Origin: Hyalella azteca
Taxonomy: Eukaryota > Arthropoda > Malacostraca > Amphipoda > Hyalellidae
Assembly: GCF_000764305.2 (NCBI RefSeq)
Contig: NW_025940654.1
Location: forward strand, 8,898-72,897
Direction: 5' to 3'
Length of the DNA: 64,000 nt
Made by a program: the position numbers and the translations under genes. Positions 31,539 to 43,302 of this stretch are shown here, one piece after another. The notes beneath the pieces are model-generated. The model saw nothing but the letters and a program-made list of their open reading frames with translations, was not told the DNA's origin and ran no database searches. Position 1 is the first letter of the stretch. Every line of letters begins with the position of its first letter.

Positions 31539-33450
31539 AGGACAGTTGTCCCACATTTTGTAGAAATGTGGTGACAGTTGAACTAATCAAAATATTGCAA
31601 GGCTAAAAATAGTGGCATTAACTTCAACATCTATCTATACTACTATATCTATGTAGCATAGAGCAATTTAAGAAATAATACATTTACTACTGGCACCTCT
31701 GGAAAATCCCTGCAAAAAAGGTGTGAAAAGTGAGATTTTGGAAAAGTGCCCTGCTAAGGTCTGTGGCAAATAAATATTCACAATATCAAGAAATTTTACT
31801 TACATAATAGGTACATAAAAGTTGCACACAGGTGTTGGCTTAAAAAAGTGATTGACAGAATTTGCCTACCATCAACCGGGCTACTCAGGACGATTTTGAA
31901 TGTTTTTCATTCATAACTTCTTACCATGAAACATTTCATAAGCAAGTTTAGGCTCATTTCAAAGCTCTTTGCAAGGGCTATCGCATGGCTTCTCCAAAAA
32001 AATTCCATATGCTATTCGTAAGGTGCCAGAAGCAAAAGAAGAGTGTCCCGAGTAGCCCCGTCGAACGGGGCTACTCGAGACACTTGGAATATAACTTCAT
32101 TTTAAAACATTTGAAGCATGCAGAGCGTACTCATCCATTACCAACAGTACTCTGAAGTCCTCCTCTTTCATTGTAGATGATGTAGAGGTAGAATAAATGA
32201 CATTTTCTGTGATTTTTACTTGTTTTTCCTTTATTGATACAATATTACCATATACATTAATTACCGTATTATTGATGTGATATTACCGTATTATTGATGC
32301 GATATTACCGTATCCATGAACATGCCATTGAGCATTTACAACAACCTTGTCCACTGCAAGCTTCATATCAGCAGCCATGTAGCATTTTTGCTGTATCTGT
32401 AAGCTTACAGGACGGCTTGTAATTTCACACCATTTTAATTGGGTTGAGTGAATTTACTATAAAAAATCGTGAAAAACATACCTGAAATAGAAAGGAATGT
32501 TTTAGTGACGACCATCATATGTTTTGGAGAAATAAATCATAGTTTAGGTCAATTACTTTTCATTCTATGATGCCTGGTGCACAATTCTATATAGGTATGA
32601 CATTCTATGCACAATTTTGTGATGACTGATGATGCACTAATTTTTTGATAAGTGAAATTTTTTCGCTGAGCAAGGTAAATGTAATCAATATTCTTTGTTT
32701 TTAACCAATTTTTTTTTGTAACTGGAGCCTTTGCTAACTGAGGTTCTACTGCAAATGCGTTTTTGGGGGGGTGTCCTGAATAGCCCCGGGGGGTGCCCCG
32801 AGTAGCCCTGCCGTGCGGAAATGGCCGCCATTTATTTTTGATTGAGGTATGTAAATTCCGCGAATAAAGTTTTCATGCTGACACTTGTCTTCCACTTTTT
32901 TATAAGCAAAATTTTTTAATACGGCAAATATTTTTTTTACTACAGACCTTAGCAGAAGTAACTTTTCAAAATATCATTTTTCACCATTTTTTTCAGGAAT
33001 TTTTTAAAGCTAGTACTATATGTAGTATTTCTGAACTTCCTTTATACTACATAGATAGGAAAAATGCTGATGTTTACGCCACTATATTTAGTTTTGCAAC
33101 ATTCCAATTAGTTTTGCTACTAAAACAGTTTTATGCCGTGTTGGAGGACTGTCCCAAGTTACCCCGCCCGTCCCGAGTAGCCCCGGTTGACGGTATATCA
33201 TTCCAAAAAAATGGTGGACATTTCTTCAAGATGGAGTAATAAGGGATACCCCTAAAAATGCATTCACAGTAGAACCACAATTAGCAAAGGCTCCAGTTAA
33301 CAAAAAAAAATCAATCACAACAAAAAATTTTGAATCACAAAATTGTGCATAGAATGTCATAGATAGAATTGTGCACCAGGCAACATAGAAAAGTAATTAA
33401 CCTAAACTTTGATTTATTTCTCCAAAAAATATGATGTGGGTCATTCTAAA
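31539..33450. mobile_element. Nest of inverted-repeat DNA elements (CGGGGCTACTCGGGACA termini)
   Basis: The terminus CGGGGCTACTCGGGAC or its reverse occurs at 31876, 32044, 32066, 32771, 32794 and 33169. 31869-31892 and 33169-33193 are inverted ends of a 1.3-kb unit. 31540-31760 is inverted at 32930-33160, and 32500-32790 is inverted at 33220-33450. No transposase ORF, so these are non-autonomous elements inserted into one another. Confidence 0.8.
32044..32082. repeat. 17-bp hairpin of two abutting element termini
   Basis: TGTCCCGAGTAGCCCCG, a 5-nt spacer TCGAA, then the inverted copy with one mismatch: the right end of one element touching the left end of the next. Confidence 0.93.
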
Positions 33451-36230
33451 CTTAAAATATGCTTCACTTCTTATTAAATTTTATAAAATTTAATAAATAA
33501 TACTTGTTTGTGTTGAATATCAACAAATAAAATTGTGGTGTAGTAATTTAATATAAATTTATATAAATTATATGATATATATATATATATAAATTATATA
33601 ATATAAATTATATATATATATATATATATATGATATAAATTTTCTCTCATGACTGTAACTTATAGAAAACTTTTCACAGATTACCTTGTTTACATATTAG
33701 TAATAGGGGATTTCATATGCTGCAAGTTTTCACATTTTTACTTGAAAATTCTCATTTCAGATGATGAATTTTGTTGTGACAATGCAAGGAAATATGGGGA
33801 CATGGTGCCATTAAATGCTTTCTTAATGACCATTTACCTTTGTAATTTTGGAGTTCACCGGCTAAAATTGGAGTGCACACCCTAGAAATTGGAATCTCAC
33901 AGCCTGATAGCAGAACTTTCCTTAACAATTAGATAGAAGATAATTCATCTTGAGGGAATCTCCCAGTTCTGCAAATGGTGGAAATTATCTAGTTGTGACC
34001 TAGTTGGGAAAAGTCCTACTTTTTTCTAAAATATTGCAGCTCTAATATCATTTAATTTTAGTAGGCATGAAATCTTATGGCTCTAATGTCATGTATTTTT
34101 TTTATTGAAGAAATTACAGTTCAAATGTCATTTCATGAAATTTTAAAATTCTGCAATCCACTGTACTATCAGGCTTCCACCAAAATATCCTGCATGGGTA
34201 ATGATTAAAGAGTCAACCCAAAACGTTTTATTGGAGATCATATTGTTGCGGTAACGTCAGACCAAAGGCTGTTTCACACTTGTGCTCAAAGTTCATTTTT
34301 GAGTCCTATGAGTAGAAAAGTAAAGTATCATGGATACCAGCATTATCATACACAAGACATTGGTTTAAGGCTTAATAGATGAGGAAATTAACAATGAATG
34401 GATTCTAAAAATCTGTGGTTTGTCACTATGCGTCAGACTGCATTATCACGAGTTCAGTTGCCTCTAAAGTAGAGACAAATGTTATATTGTTATTGTTGCT
34501 GTTTCTTCATGGGTAAAATTAAAGATTTGGAGTAGGAACATGTGCACAGGCACTACCGCACTGGCAAATCAGTTTGCGGCTTGTTAATGGCTCTCATGGC
34601 TGGGATATGGACTTCACGGCTCAGAGATGAAAGAAATGAGTCCAGCTTGCAAATGATCCATAAAACCACAGCTTGAAAATGCAGTTGCGGTTCAGAGAAT
34701 AAGCTTTTTCCTCACTAGGTTGTGGCCCTGAAGGTAGATATTTTCCATACTAGATTATTATCAGGCAGAATTTTCCAGAAATAGCAGGAAAAAGGATTGA
34801 TTCACAAGAAATTTTCAAAAATAGCATGCAAAAATTAAAAATATGACTTTTACTTGATTTTCAGTACTTTTCACTAAAGAAATGAGCCAAAGTCCAAAGA
34901 AATTATTGAAACTGCAAGATTCCTATCAAGATAATTGTCTCATATCTCATTTTTAATAAAACTGCCTTATTAACCTGAAATATATCAAATTTATACTTTA
35001 ATAAATTTTGTCAAAACTTAGAAGTTAGAAGCAAATATTTTATAATTTTGATTCTCAGAAAGATGGTATAAAATATTAAGCTAATTTCAGTGAAATTTTA
35101 AGAGGAAAAATGTGACATCATTAAATACTTCATAATGATAATTGCATCGTTTGCATTTAAAACTTAAAATTATTCAAAGGATCAAAGTCAAAGTTAAAGC
35201 CACTATAAATTTTGCCTTTTCTATGAAAATCTTCTGTACACTTTTTCAGTTTGGTAGTTGGAAATTTGAGCATTCATCAGCCTTACCACTGCAAATGAAC
35301 AAGTGATTACCTACCTGCTACCTACTCTGTCACAATTCACATAGGTAAGGCTAAATTCTAAAAGTAAAAGAGTGCAATTGACTGATTTGAGTTTGAATAA
35401 GGAATTTTTGCAGTACTGTTCAGATTTCACTACATAGCTGTCATGTTTTAAAGTTGGCGTATCATTCCCAATATAGGTATAACTAATAACTCATTGCAAG
35501 TTTAAATAAACCTAATAACGAAAAATTCTCACCCTTTAGTTTAGATAGATTCAGGTGGCGCAACTGCTGATTGACTCGAAACTGAAAGTCGGGTCTTCTG
35601 ATCTAATCAAGGGAAAGACTAATCTGTGTTTGACGGCTTATCAAAAATTTGATGACAATCGACCATGCGCCAATAGTAAACAATGACCGGTATCTGAAAA
35701 AAAAAACATTCGTGCAACAATAATTGAGCGGTCATTTGGATATGAACATATAAATTTAGATTTGTCAACAAATATTTATCTCTGAAGATTTGTTTTGACA
35801 CATCCCACCGCATCTATGACACACGCGATATGTCACTCAGACGAAGACATCTCACGAACTGTTTTAAACGAGTGACTCAATAATTTGTTTCCGAAAACTT
35901 TCCGAAATGCGAAATAATTATGCTTAAAACATATTTGGTAATCATTTTGTTTCGGAAAGTGCAGACTTTTTAAGCCAATGTTTATTATTTGTCATATTTA
36001 TCTAAGTTCCAGAATAGATATGAGCAATAATTATCTGTTATATACGAAAATAAATTTATGTTTTAAGTCACCGATTGTATTCAATATGCTGCACTTCAAA
36101 ACGTGCAGCTTTCAGTACAAAAAGTTAGATAGGGATGAATGTACTGTATTTTACAGTACATCGCCGACATTTATTTTACGAACTTTCTATCGATAAATAC
36201 CCTAATTCAGTTGTAAAATTCAATGAGAAA
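33451..36230. other. AT-rich intergenic DNA, no gene seen
   Basis: (TA)n-like tracts at 33555-33640. The rest shows no homology I recognise and no long coding ORF. Confidence 0.5.
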
Positions 36231-36234
36231 TTTC

Positions 36235-36670
36235 ACGTTCAGGGCCGGCAAGATTGTGGAAGCTGAACTACGACGGCATGCTGTAGCACCTGGATACTCA
36301 CGGCAGAGGATACGGGAGAGGTATATCATTCTATAAACATGGAAATAATAACTATCCTTTCAGGCCTCTGACTTCGAAAACATGATCCTCAGGATTATGA
36401 CATACCAAAATACTAAGGAGTGGAGACTGTCCAGGATTCTCCCATAATGCAAACCTATTCCGTGGCGGGACCACAGGTTGCTTATCGTCTAACCGTCATG
36501 CCAAAGGAGCTAAGAGGATGGGAATTCACCCATGAAACCTTTAAGGGATTGCTGGACATGTTCCTGGTCACTAAGGTTTACCAGGTTCATTAAGGTTTTG
36601 CCCGTTTACCAGTCTCATTCCACAGAGCTGGTCAACCAAACCATGATAATGTTAACCATGTACTGGGATG
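36235..36670 (+). mobile_element. LINE 3'-end fragment (degenerate)
   Basis: Broken frames read RHAVAPGYSRQRIRERYII and YSVAGPQVAYRLTVMPKELR, then TFKGLLDMFLVTKVYQV. This follows the C-terminal pattern (ERY.I...; NALPKELR; FK..LD.FL..IP) of non-LTR reverse transcriptase ORFs, like the element at 48160-49840. Confidence 0.55.
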
Positions 36671-37234
36671 TCGAATATCAGTATTGAAAATTTAATCGTG
36701 TTTGGCATGTCGCCCGTTCAAGTCATCATAGGGTTTTAGCATCTAACTGAGATCCGAACACGCAACTCACTGCTCCAGTCCTATTTATTTTGGCAAACTC
36801 GGGGAGTACCAAGATTGGCACAAAGGCGCGGATTCGATTACGCTCAGTGCGCAGGTTTCTGGCCATAATCAGCTAGAAAGCTGTAGCAGTGAGTTGCGAC
36901 TTCGAGACCGCAACAAGCTGTGAATGTTCTACTATGTTATGAATCGGTGACTGGCCTCCGGCTTAATAAACGCTGAAACCGCTATTATATTAATATAACT
37001 TCCTTAAATCGGAAATTGAACCTAATTAAATCATTACCTAGACAATATAAATTATAGTTGATTATGCTCGGTAACTTTCATTGAATTGCCGGAACGTCGC
37101 TACAAACCATAACATTTGCAAAATAATACAAAAATGACAAAAAAATTTCACCATATTTTAAATGAAAATTCACAATGAAATTGAGGTGACTTTTCGTCCT
37201 TTCTTTTGCTTCTCAATTCATAATGTTTAATAAA

Positions 37235-37302
37235 GAATTTAAAAGCAAAGAAAACACCAAGCAAATTCACTATTTCTTGGTGTTTTCTTTGCTTTTAAAT
37301 TC
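37235..37302. repeat. Perfect 27-bp inverted repeat
   Basis: 37235-37261 (starts GAATTTAAAAGCAAAG) is the exact reverse complement of 37276-37302, with a 14-nt loop. Confidence 0.95.
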
Positions 37303-37499
37303 CTTGTGAGCTTGTGATATAAGCAGACTTAATGTTTAATGTATTAAAAATTAGATAATTAACATAAAACATATGAGGGAGAAATGAAAATTACTATATG
37401 CTGAAAAGCTGGAAAAACATAAATTGAGGAAAATGTATGATAAATTTTTACCGAATGACGTGGAATGCTGACGAAGATCTCTTCCAACACCTGTGCTAC

Positions 37500-38230
37500 C
37501 GCCCCACATAATGTGCCCCCCCCCCACGTGATGTCCCCTCCTACCCCCACCCAGTCCCCCAGCTACAGTCTCCCCCCACCCCTAACCGCCGTCCCAGCCC
37601 CCACTAACCCCCGTTTCCAGCCCAACTATCTCCGGTCCCAGCCCAAATTAACCCCAGTCCCAGCCCCAACTAACCCCGGTCCCAGCCTCCACTAATCCCG
37701 GTTCCAGCAAAACTAACCCCAGCCCCAGCCCAAAATAACCCCGGTCCCAGCCCCCACTAGCCAATGTCCCAGCTCCAACTAAACCCGGTCCCTTCCCCAA
37801 CTAACCCCGGTCCCAGCCCCAACTAACACCGGTCCCAGGACCCTCTAACCCCGGTCTCTTATACACATCTATGANCTAAACCCGGTCCCTTCCCCAACTA
37901 ACCCCGGTCCCAGCCCCAACTAACACCGGTCCCAGGACCCTCTAACCCCGGTCCCAGCCCACCAACCCCGGTCCCAGCCCCCACTAATCCCGGTTCCAGC
38001 CCAAACTAACCCCAGCCCCAGCCCAAAATAACCCTGGTCCCAGCCCAAACTAACCCCTGTCCCAGCCCTAATTAACACCGGTCCCAGCCCAAACTAACCC
38101 CCTGTCCCAGCCCTAATTAACCCCGGTCCCAGCCCAAACTAACCCCGGTCCCAGCCCCAATTAACCCCGGTCCCAGCCCAAACCAACCCCGGTCACCTAC
38201 CCCCAAGCCCCCCTTAACCCCAGCCCTAGC
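37500..38230. repeat. C-rich ~25-bp minisatellite (CCCCGGTCCCAGCCC)
   Basis: About 25 variable copies. Contains an adaptor remnant at 37854 and an N at 37875, with sequence repeated on both sides of it, so the order here is unreliable. Confidence 0.93.
37854..37870. other. Residual Nextera mosaic-end fragment
   Basis: GTCTCTTATACACATCT inside the C-rich array, five bases before an N. A sequencing-library remnant. Confidence 0.93.
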
Positions 38231-38274
38231 CCCCGCCTCACAGCTGTAGTGGTCACCGCGTGGCAGTGTTGCAA

Positions 38275-38371
38275 TAGAGGTGGTGGGTGGCGGTTACCGT
38301 GAAGGTGGTGGGTGGCGGTTACCGTGAAGGTGGTGGGTGGCGGTTACCGTGAAGGTGGCGGGTGGCGGTTA
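38275..38371. repeat. 25-bp repeat (GGTGGGTGGCGGTTACCGTG), ~4 copies
   Basis: Four copies running into an N at 38372. The reverse strand reads TTCACGGTAACC, donor-like, but no associated exon is recognised. Confidence 0.9.
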
Positions 38372-38372
38372 N

Positions 38373-39472
38373 ACTTCTCACACATGAATGCTGACTTCTC
38401 ACACATGAATGCTGACTTCTCACACATGAATGCTGACTTCTCACACATGAATGCTGACTTCTCACACATGAATGCTGACTTCTCACACATGAATGCTGAC
38501 TTCTCACACATGAATGCTGACTTCTCACACATGAATGCTGACTTCTCACACATGAATGCTGACTTCTCACACATGAATGCTGACTTCTCACACATGAATG
38601 CTGACTTCTCACACATGAATGCTGACTTCTCACACATGAATGCTGACTTCTCACACATGAATGCTGACTTCTCACACATGAATGCTGACTTCTCACACAT
38701 GAATGCTGACTTCTCACACATGAATGCTGACTTCTCACACATGAATGCTGACTTCTCACACATGAATGCTGACTTCTCACACATGAATGCTGACTTCTCA
38801 CACATGAATGCTGACTTCTCACACATGAATGCTGACTTCTCACACATGAATGCTGACTTCTCACACATGAATGCTGACTTCTCACACATGAATGCTGACT
38901 TCTCACACATGAATGCTGACTTCTCACACATGAATGCTGACTTCTCACACATGAATGCTGACTTCTCACACATGAATGCTGACTTCTCACACATGAATGC
39001 TGACTTCTCACACATGAATGCTGACTTCTCACACATGAATGCTGACTTCTCACACATGAATGCTGACTTCTCACACATGAATGCTGACTTCTCACACATG
39101 AATGCTGACTTCTCACACATGAATGCTGACTTCTCACACATGAATGCTGACTTCTCACACATGAATGCTGACTTCTCACACATGAATGCTGACTTCTCAC
39201 ACATGAATGCTGACTTCTCACACATGAATGCTGACTTCTCACACATGAATGCTGACTTCTCACACATGAATGCTGACTTCTCACACATGAATGCTGACTT
39301 CTCACACATGAATGCTGACTTCTCACACATGAATGCTGACTTCTCACACATGAATGCTGACTTCTCACACATGAATGCTGACTTCTCACACATGAATGAT
39401 GACTTCTCACACATGAATGCTGACTTCTCACACATGAATGCTGACTTCTCACACATGAATGCTGACTTCTCA
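38373..39472. repeat. 21-bp minisatellite, ~52 copies
   Basis: Almost invariant 21-bp unit (TTCTCACACATGAATGCTGA plus one base) for 1.1 kb; a single variant unit occurs near 39398. Because 21 is divisible by 3, three frames stay open on both strands, producing long false ORFs. It starts at an N, so the true length is unknown. Confidence 0.98.
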
Positions 39473-39574
39473 CCACCACACACAATTCAAATCTACACAG
39501 GGAAATGTATCCCGGCCACACACCTGAATGGAGGTCACACAGCTGTGTGACAGGTGTCCTGAACATGCATCGCT

Positions 39575-40030
39575 TCTCCATTACTGGCGGCCACTGATGG
39601 ACGCTGTATTGGCGGCCACTAATGGACGCTTTATTGGCGGCCACTAATGGACGGATTATTGACGGCCACTAATGGACGGATTATTGGTGGCCACTAATGG
39701 ACGCTGTATTGGCGGCCACTAATGGACAGATTATTGGCGGCCACTAATGGTCGCATTATTGGTGGCCACTAATGGACGCTGTATTGGCGGCCACTAATGG
39801 ACAGATTATTGGCGGCCACTAATGGACGGATTACTGGCGGCCACTAATGGACGGATTATTGGTGGCCACTAATGGACGGATTATTGGCGGCCACTAATGG
39901 ACGGATTACTGGCGGCCACTAATGGACGGATTGATTGCGGCCACTAATGGATGGATTACTGGCGGCCACTAATGGACGCTGTATTGGCGGCCACTAATGG
40001 ACAGATTATTGGCGGCCACTAATGGACACA
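39575..40030. repeat. 25-bp minisatellite (GGCGGCCACTAATGGACGGA), ~18 copies
   Basis: Eighteen copies with several base variants, in the intergenic region. Confidence 0.97.
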
Positions 40031-40429
40031 ATGTAATAGCTAATCAACGAACCTAATATTAACATTGAAGATACATTTAATTTCATTAACTATAATGTAG
40101 TGAATAAATCGAGATGTTAATTGAACATATAATCCATTAATCAAGCACCACATTAACAAGAAATGAAGTTAATGGACTTATTAAGTCCATTTAATTTAAT
40201 AAATGGAAAAAGAAATGAAGTTAATTGAATTAATTAGTCCATTAAATTTAAAGAGCGGAAAATTTTAGAAACGTAGGAAAATTTATATTTTTAAGCATTA
40301 ATTATATATTACATCTATAAAATATATATTAAATCTATTAATAAAATATTCTAATGGAACTAATGGACATGGCGACGCGAGCGTCATTATCGCGGGCGGC
40401 GTCCGCTGTAGATATCCTGCAGAGATAAC

Positions 40430-40520
40430 AGTCTGCAGCAGCGTCCTGCAGACCTGTGCAGCAGCAGCGTCCTGCAGACCTGTGCAGCAGCAGCGTCCTG
40501 CAGACCTGTGCAGCAGCAGC
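40430..40520. repeat. 26-bp repeat (CCTGCAGACCTGTGCAGCAG) running into a gap
   Basis: Three and a half copies before the N run at 40521. Confidence 0.95.
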
Positions 40521-40673
40521 NNNNNNNNNNNNNNNNNNNNNNNNNNNNNNNNNNNNNNNNNNNNNNNNNNNNNNNNNNNNNNNNNNNNNNNNNNNNNNNN
40601 NNNNNNNNNNNNNNNNNNNNNNNNNNNNNNNNNNNNNNNNNNNNNNNNNNNNNNNNNNNNNNNNNNNNNNNNN
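40521..40673. other. Assembly gap, 153 N
   Basis: N run between the 26-bp repeat and the truncated end of the LINE open frame. Confidence 1.
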
Positions 40674-41745
40674 TTGAGGAACAAGAGAGGCGAATGCAGA
40701 ATTAAAAAGACGTTCATCATGGAAAAGTGCCCTATTCATGAATTTTAAAAGCTGAAATTTGTACATATCGTCAAGTTTTAAAATTTTCGACTGTTTATAT
40801 AACACACTAGTACGAGTCAATGGGATATTGTTTTCGTCGTACCTAACCCGAAATATTGTACGCAACGATTTATTAATTAAGGTGATGACCCGTTTCTTTG
40901 AATTAAAAGGTACCCCACCCCAGATTAGCAACGTGTTTGATAGTTTAGATAAGGACAATGAGCAAAAAAGCGTTCTTAATGATGGAAGAGGTAAAACACT
41001 AGATAGAGCACGCAAGACTCCGTGGGCTTTGCTCAGCCCCTGACAGACGTAGTTAATGTGTTTATTGTAGGAAAACTTATTGTCGATTATTAAACCAAGA
41101 TATTTAAAATCATCGACCCATTCTAAAACTTTCCCATTGAAGGTGATGTCACGTAGAAAGGAAACGGGTCTAGGAGTAAAGAGCATCAACTTCGTCTTAT
41201 CTGTATGAGCCACAAGCCTGTTCTTTAAGAGCCATCTAGACAAATTCACTGTTAGCTCAGAAACATAATCACACGCTTCATCGTAGGAACTTCTAGAGAC
41301 ATATAGGACGGCATCGTCGGCAAAAAGCTTGCAGTTTACGTTAAAAGACAAGGCGATATCATTGATAAAATATTAAAAAATAAAGGCCCAAGTACAGAGC
41401 CCTGATCAGGTACACCTATATTGATGGGTCCTATGGGGGATTTGAAATCATTCAATGCGACAAACTGCTCTCTATTCGCTAGGTAAGACTGGATAAGCAA
41501 AAGGAAAGGCCCTCTAATACCATACCGGTGGAGCTTATTCAAGAGAATTTGGTGATTTACACAATCAAAAGCCTTTTGTAGGTCTAGAAAAAGAGCAACA
41601 CAGTAATCTTTAGAATGATAAGTCCTGAGGAGATCCTTAACTAGATAAAATGTAGCCATTGTCGTATTAGTACCCCTACGAAAACCGAACTGATTATCTG
41701 ATATTATTGAAAATTTGTCGAGAAAATTGGTGAGTCTGGAATGGA
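40674..41745 (-). mobile_element. Non-LTR retrotransposon reverse transcriptase fragment
   Basis: Reads, from 41745 down, DNQFGFRRGTNTT, ALFLDLQKAFDCVNHQIL, GSVLGPLFFNI, LFADDAVLYVSR and LKNRLVAHTDKTKLMLF, then a thumb/connection-like region to 40680. FADD is the catalytic box and LDLQKAFD holds the other catalytic Asp. One base is missing in a T run near 41367-41370, splitting the frame just before FADD. Where the family usually has PQGS it reads PDQGS. Truncated at both ends, by a repeat and by the gap. Jockey/CR1-like; clade not resolved. Confidence 0.92.
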
Positions 41746-41751
41746 GAATTC

Positions 41752-42015
41752 CAGACTGCCAATCAAAACATCCTATATATTGCTAATCAAAACATCCTAT
41801 ATATCGCCTATCAAAACATCATATATATTTCCAATAAAACATCCTATATATTGCCAATCAAATAGCCTATATATTGCCAATCAAAACATCCTATATATTG
41901 CCAATCAAAACATCCTATATATTGCCAACCCAAACGTCCTATATATACAATCAAAACATCCTATATATTACCAATCAAAACATCCTATATATTGCCAATC
42001 AAAACAGCCTATATA
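41752..42015. repeat. ~23-bp repeat (ATCAAAACATCCTATATATT), ~12 copies
   Basis: Directly adjoins the 5'-truncated end of the LINE fragment. Confidence 0.95.
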
Positions 42016-42036
42016 TTGAAAGAGTGAAGCTATTAA

Positions 42037-42215
42037 AAACAAATAAAAAAAAGCTTTTAAAAACCACGTTTTCTTAACGGACAAAAAAGAAAAACATTAA
42101 TTCTTACATAACATTACATAACATTCTACATAACTTTAATGTTATGTAAGAGTAAATGTTTTTCTTTTTTGTCCGTTAAGAAAACGTGGTTTTTAAAAGC
42201 TTTTTTTATTTGTTT
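42037..42215. mobile_element. Long palindrome, MITE-like
   Basis: Arms of about 80 bp are near-perfect inverted copies (left CTTAACGGACAAAAAAG, right CTTTTTTGTCCGTTAAG) around a short centre at ~42125. ACGTGGTTTTT end words recur at 42250 and 42575. Confidence 0.9.
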
Positions 42216-43160
42216 TATTTCATTATTTTTAGTTTAGTAAAAACCAGTAAAACGTGGTTTTTGATAATATTTTTATATTTATTTTCTACTTTTTTAGTTA
42301 GCAATTTTAGCAATTGAAATCGATTTCCAGGGTTGTCAAGTGTGGATGTTCGAGAAAAAACTCAATTCCAAACCGTGAATTTTTCGTGTTTTTCTTATTT
42401 TTTTATAATTTCTGTTTCCGAATTTTTTTTTTAATTATTATTTCTGATGGTCAAATCTTGAATTGTTAGGCAGCATAAGCGTGCATGCCAAATTTCAAGT
42501 TTCCAGGATCTTCAGAAGTGCTCTAAATTAAGGTTTGAATTTTTGATACAGACGGACACGAAGCGAAACTAAGAAAAACGTGGTAATAAAAAATCATGAC
42601 TTCTAAATAGAATTGAAAAATAAATACAAACACATTAAGAAGAGAGCTAAACAAGTCACACAAATAACACAAACACACAAACTTGAAGTAGTATACAGTA
42701 TATCAATATACAGAATAAACATGAGCCAAGCTCGCACACTTGTCTGTGTGGACAGAACACACATGTGTTGTGTACACGAGGTAATATAACACATGTGTAT
42801 TGTGGGTGAATTGATTACGCATTTTGTGTTGGGGGACAAAAGGGGACTTGGTGTGTTGGGGGACAAAAGGGGGACTTGGTGTGTTGGGGGACAAAAGGGG
42901 GACTTGGTGTAATATTATTATTAATCCTCATTTCCCTTCAGTAGATAACATGAATTTTTAATTTGAAACCAATTCATAACTGCGTGTCTATACGCAAGTC
43001 TAATAAAAAAAATAAGTTTTCAAACAAAATAACATGATCTGTATCATCTATTTATTAAAAAGTTTAAATAAACAGTTTAACTGCGTCAATGAAAGTAAAA
43101 TGATTGCGGCCCTGTATGAAAAACGTCAATAGATACAAAAGCGAAGCTTTAAGAAACTTT
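42216..43160. other. Region upstream of the transporter gene
   Basis: AT-rich. At 42830-42910 three copies of a 27-bp unit (TTGGTGTGTTGGGGGACAAA). No recognisable promoter element. Confidence 0.5.
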
Positions 43161-43163
43161 AAG

Positions 43164-43302
43164 ATGGAGGCACCTTCGCCGCCATCTTGTTCCACGCCGC
43201 CATCTTGTACCGCGGCTGCGGTTGAGCCTGTCATGGATGACGTCATGCAGGCCGTGGGCTTCGGCCGCTGGACGTTCATGTTCTTCTTGGTCGCCGCTAT
43301 CG
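43164..43302 (+). CDS. SLC22-like exon 1
   Basis: MEAPSPPSCSTPPSC..., then MDDVMQAVGFGRWTFMFFLV, the cytosolic N-terminus and TM1 start. Donor GTAAGC, phase 1. The CCGCCATCTTGT word occurs twice in the leader. Confidence 0.88.

Noticed and set aside
33649..33885. 78-codon plus-strand ORF in intergenic DNA
   Set aside because: AT-rich, no homology or splice context; expected by chance.
37452..37490. Possible 39-nt minus-strand exon (VLEEIFVSIPRHS) between AGCACAG and GTAAAA
   Set aside because: Too short, no partner exon in phase, and beside an unreliable C-rich array; could still be a 5' exon but not supportable.
38275..38371. Donor-edge array of an unknown gene (TTCACG|GTAACC)
   Set aside because: No adjoining exon can be recognised, so the donor-like word may be chance.
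38312..39644. Open frames of 380-440 codons on both strands (FSHMNAD-type heptads)
   Set aside because: They are translations of a 21-bp tandem repeat that keeps frames open on both strands; no start context, splice structure or unique sequence.
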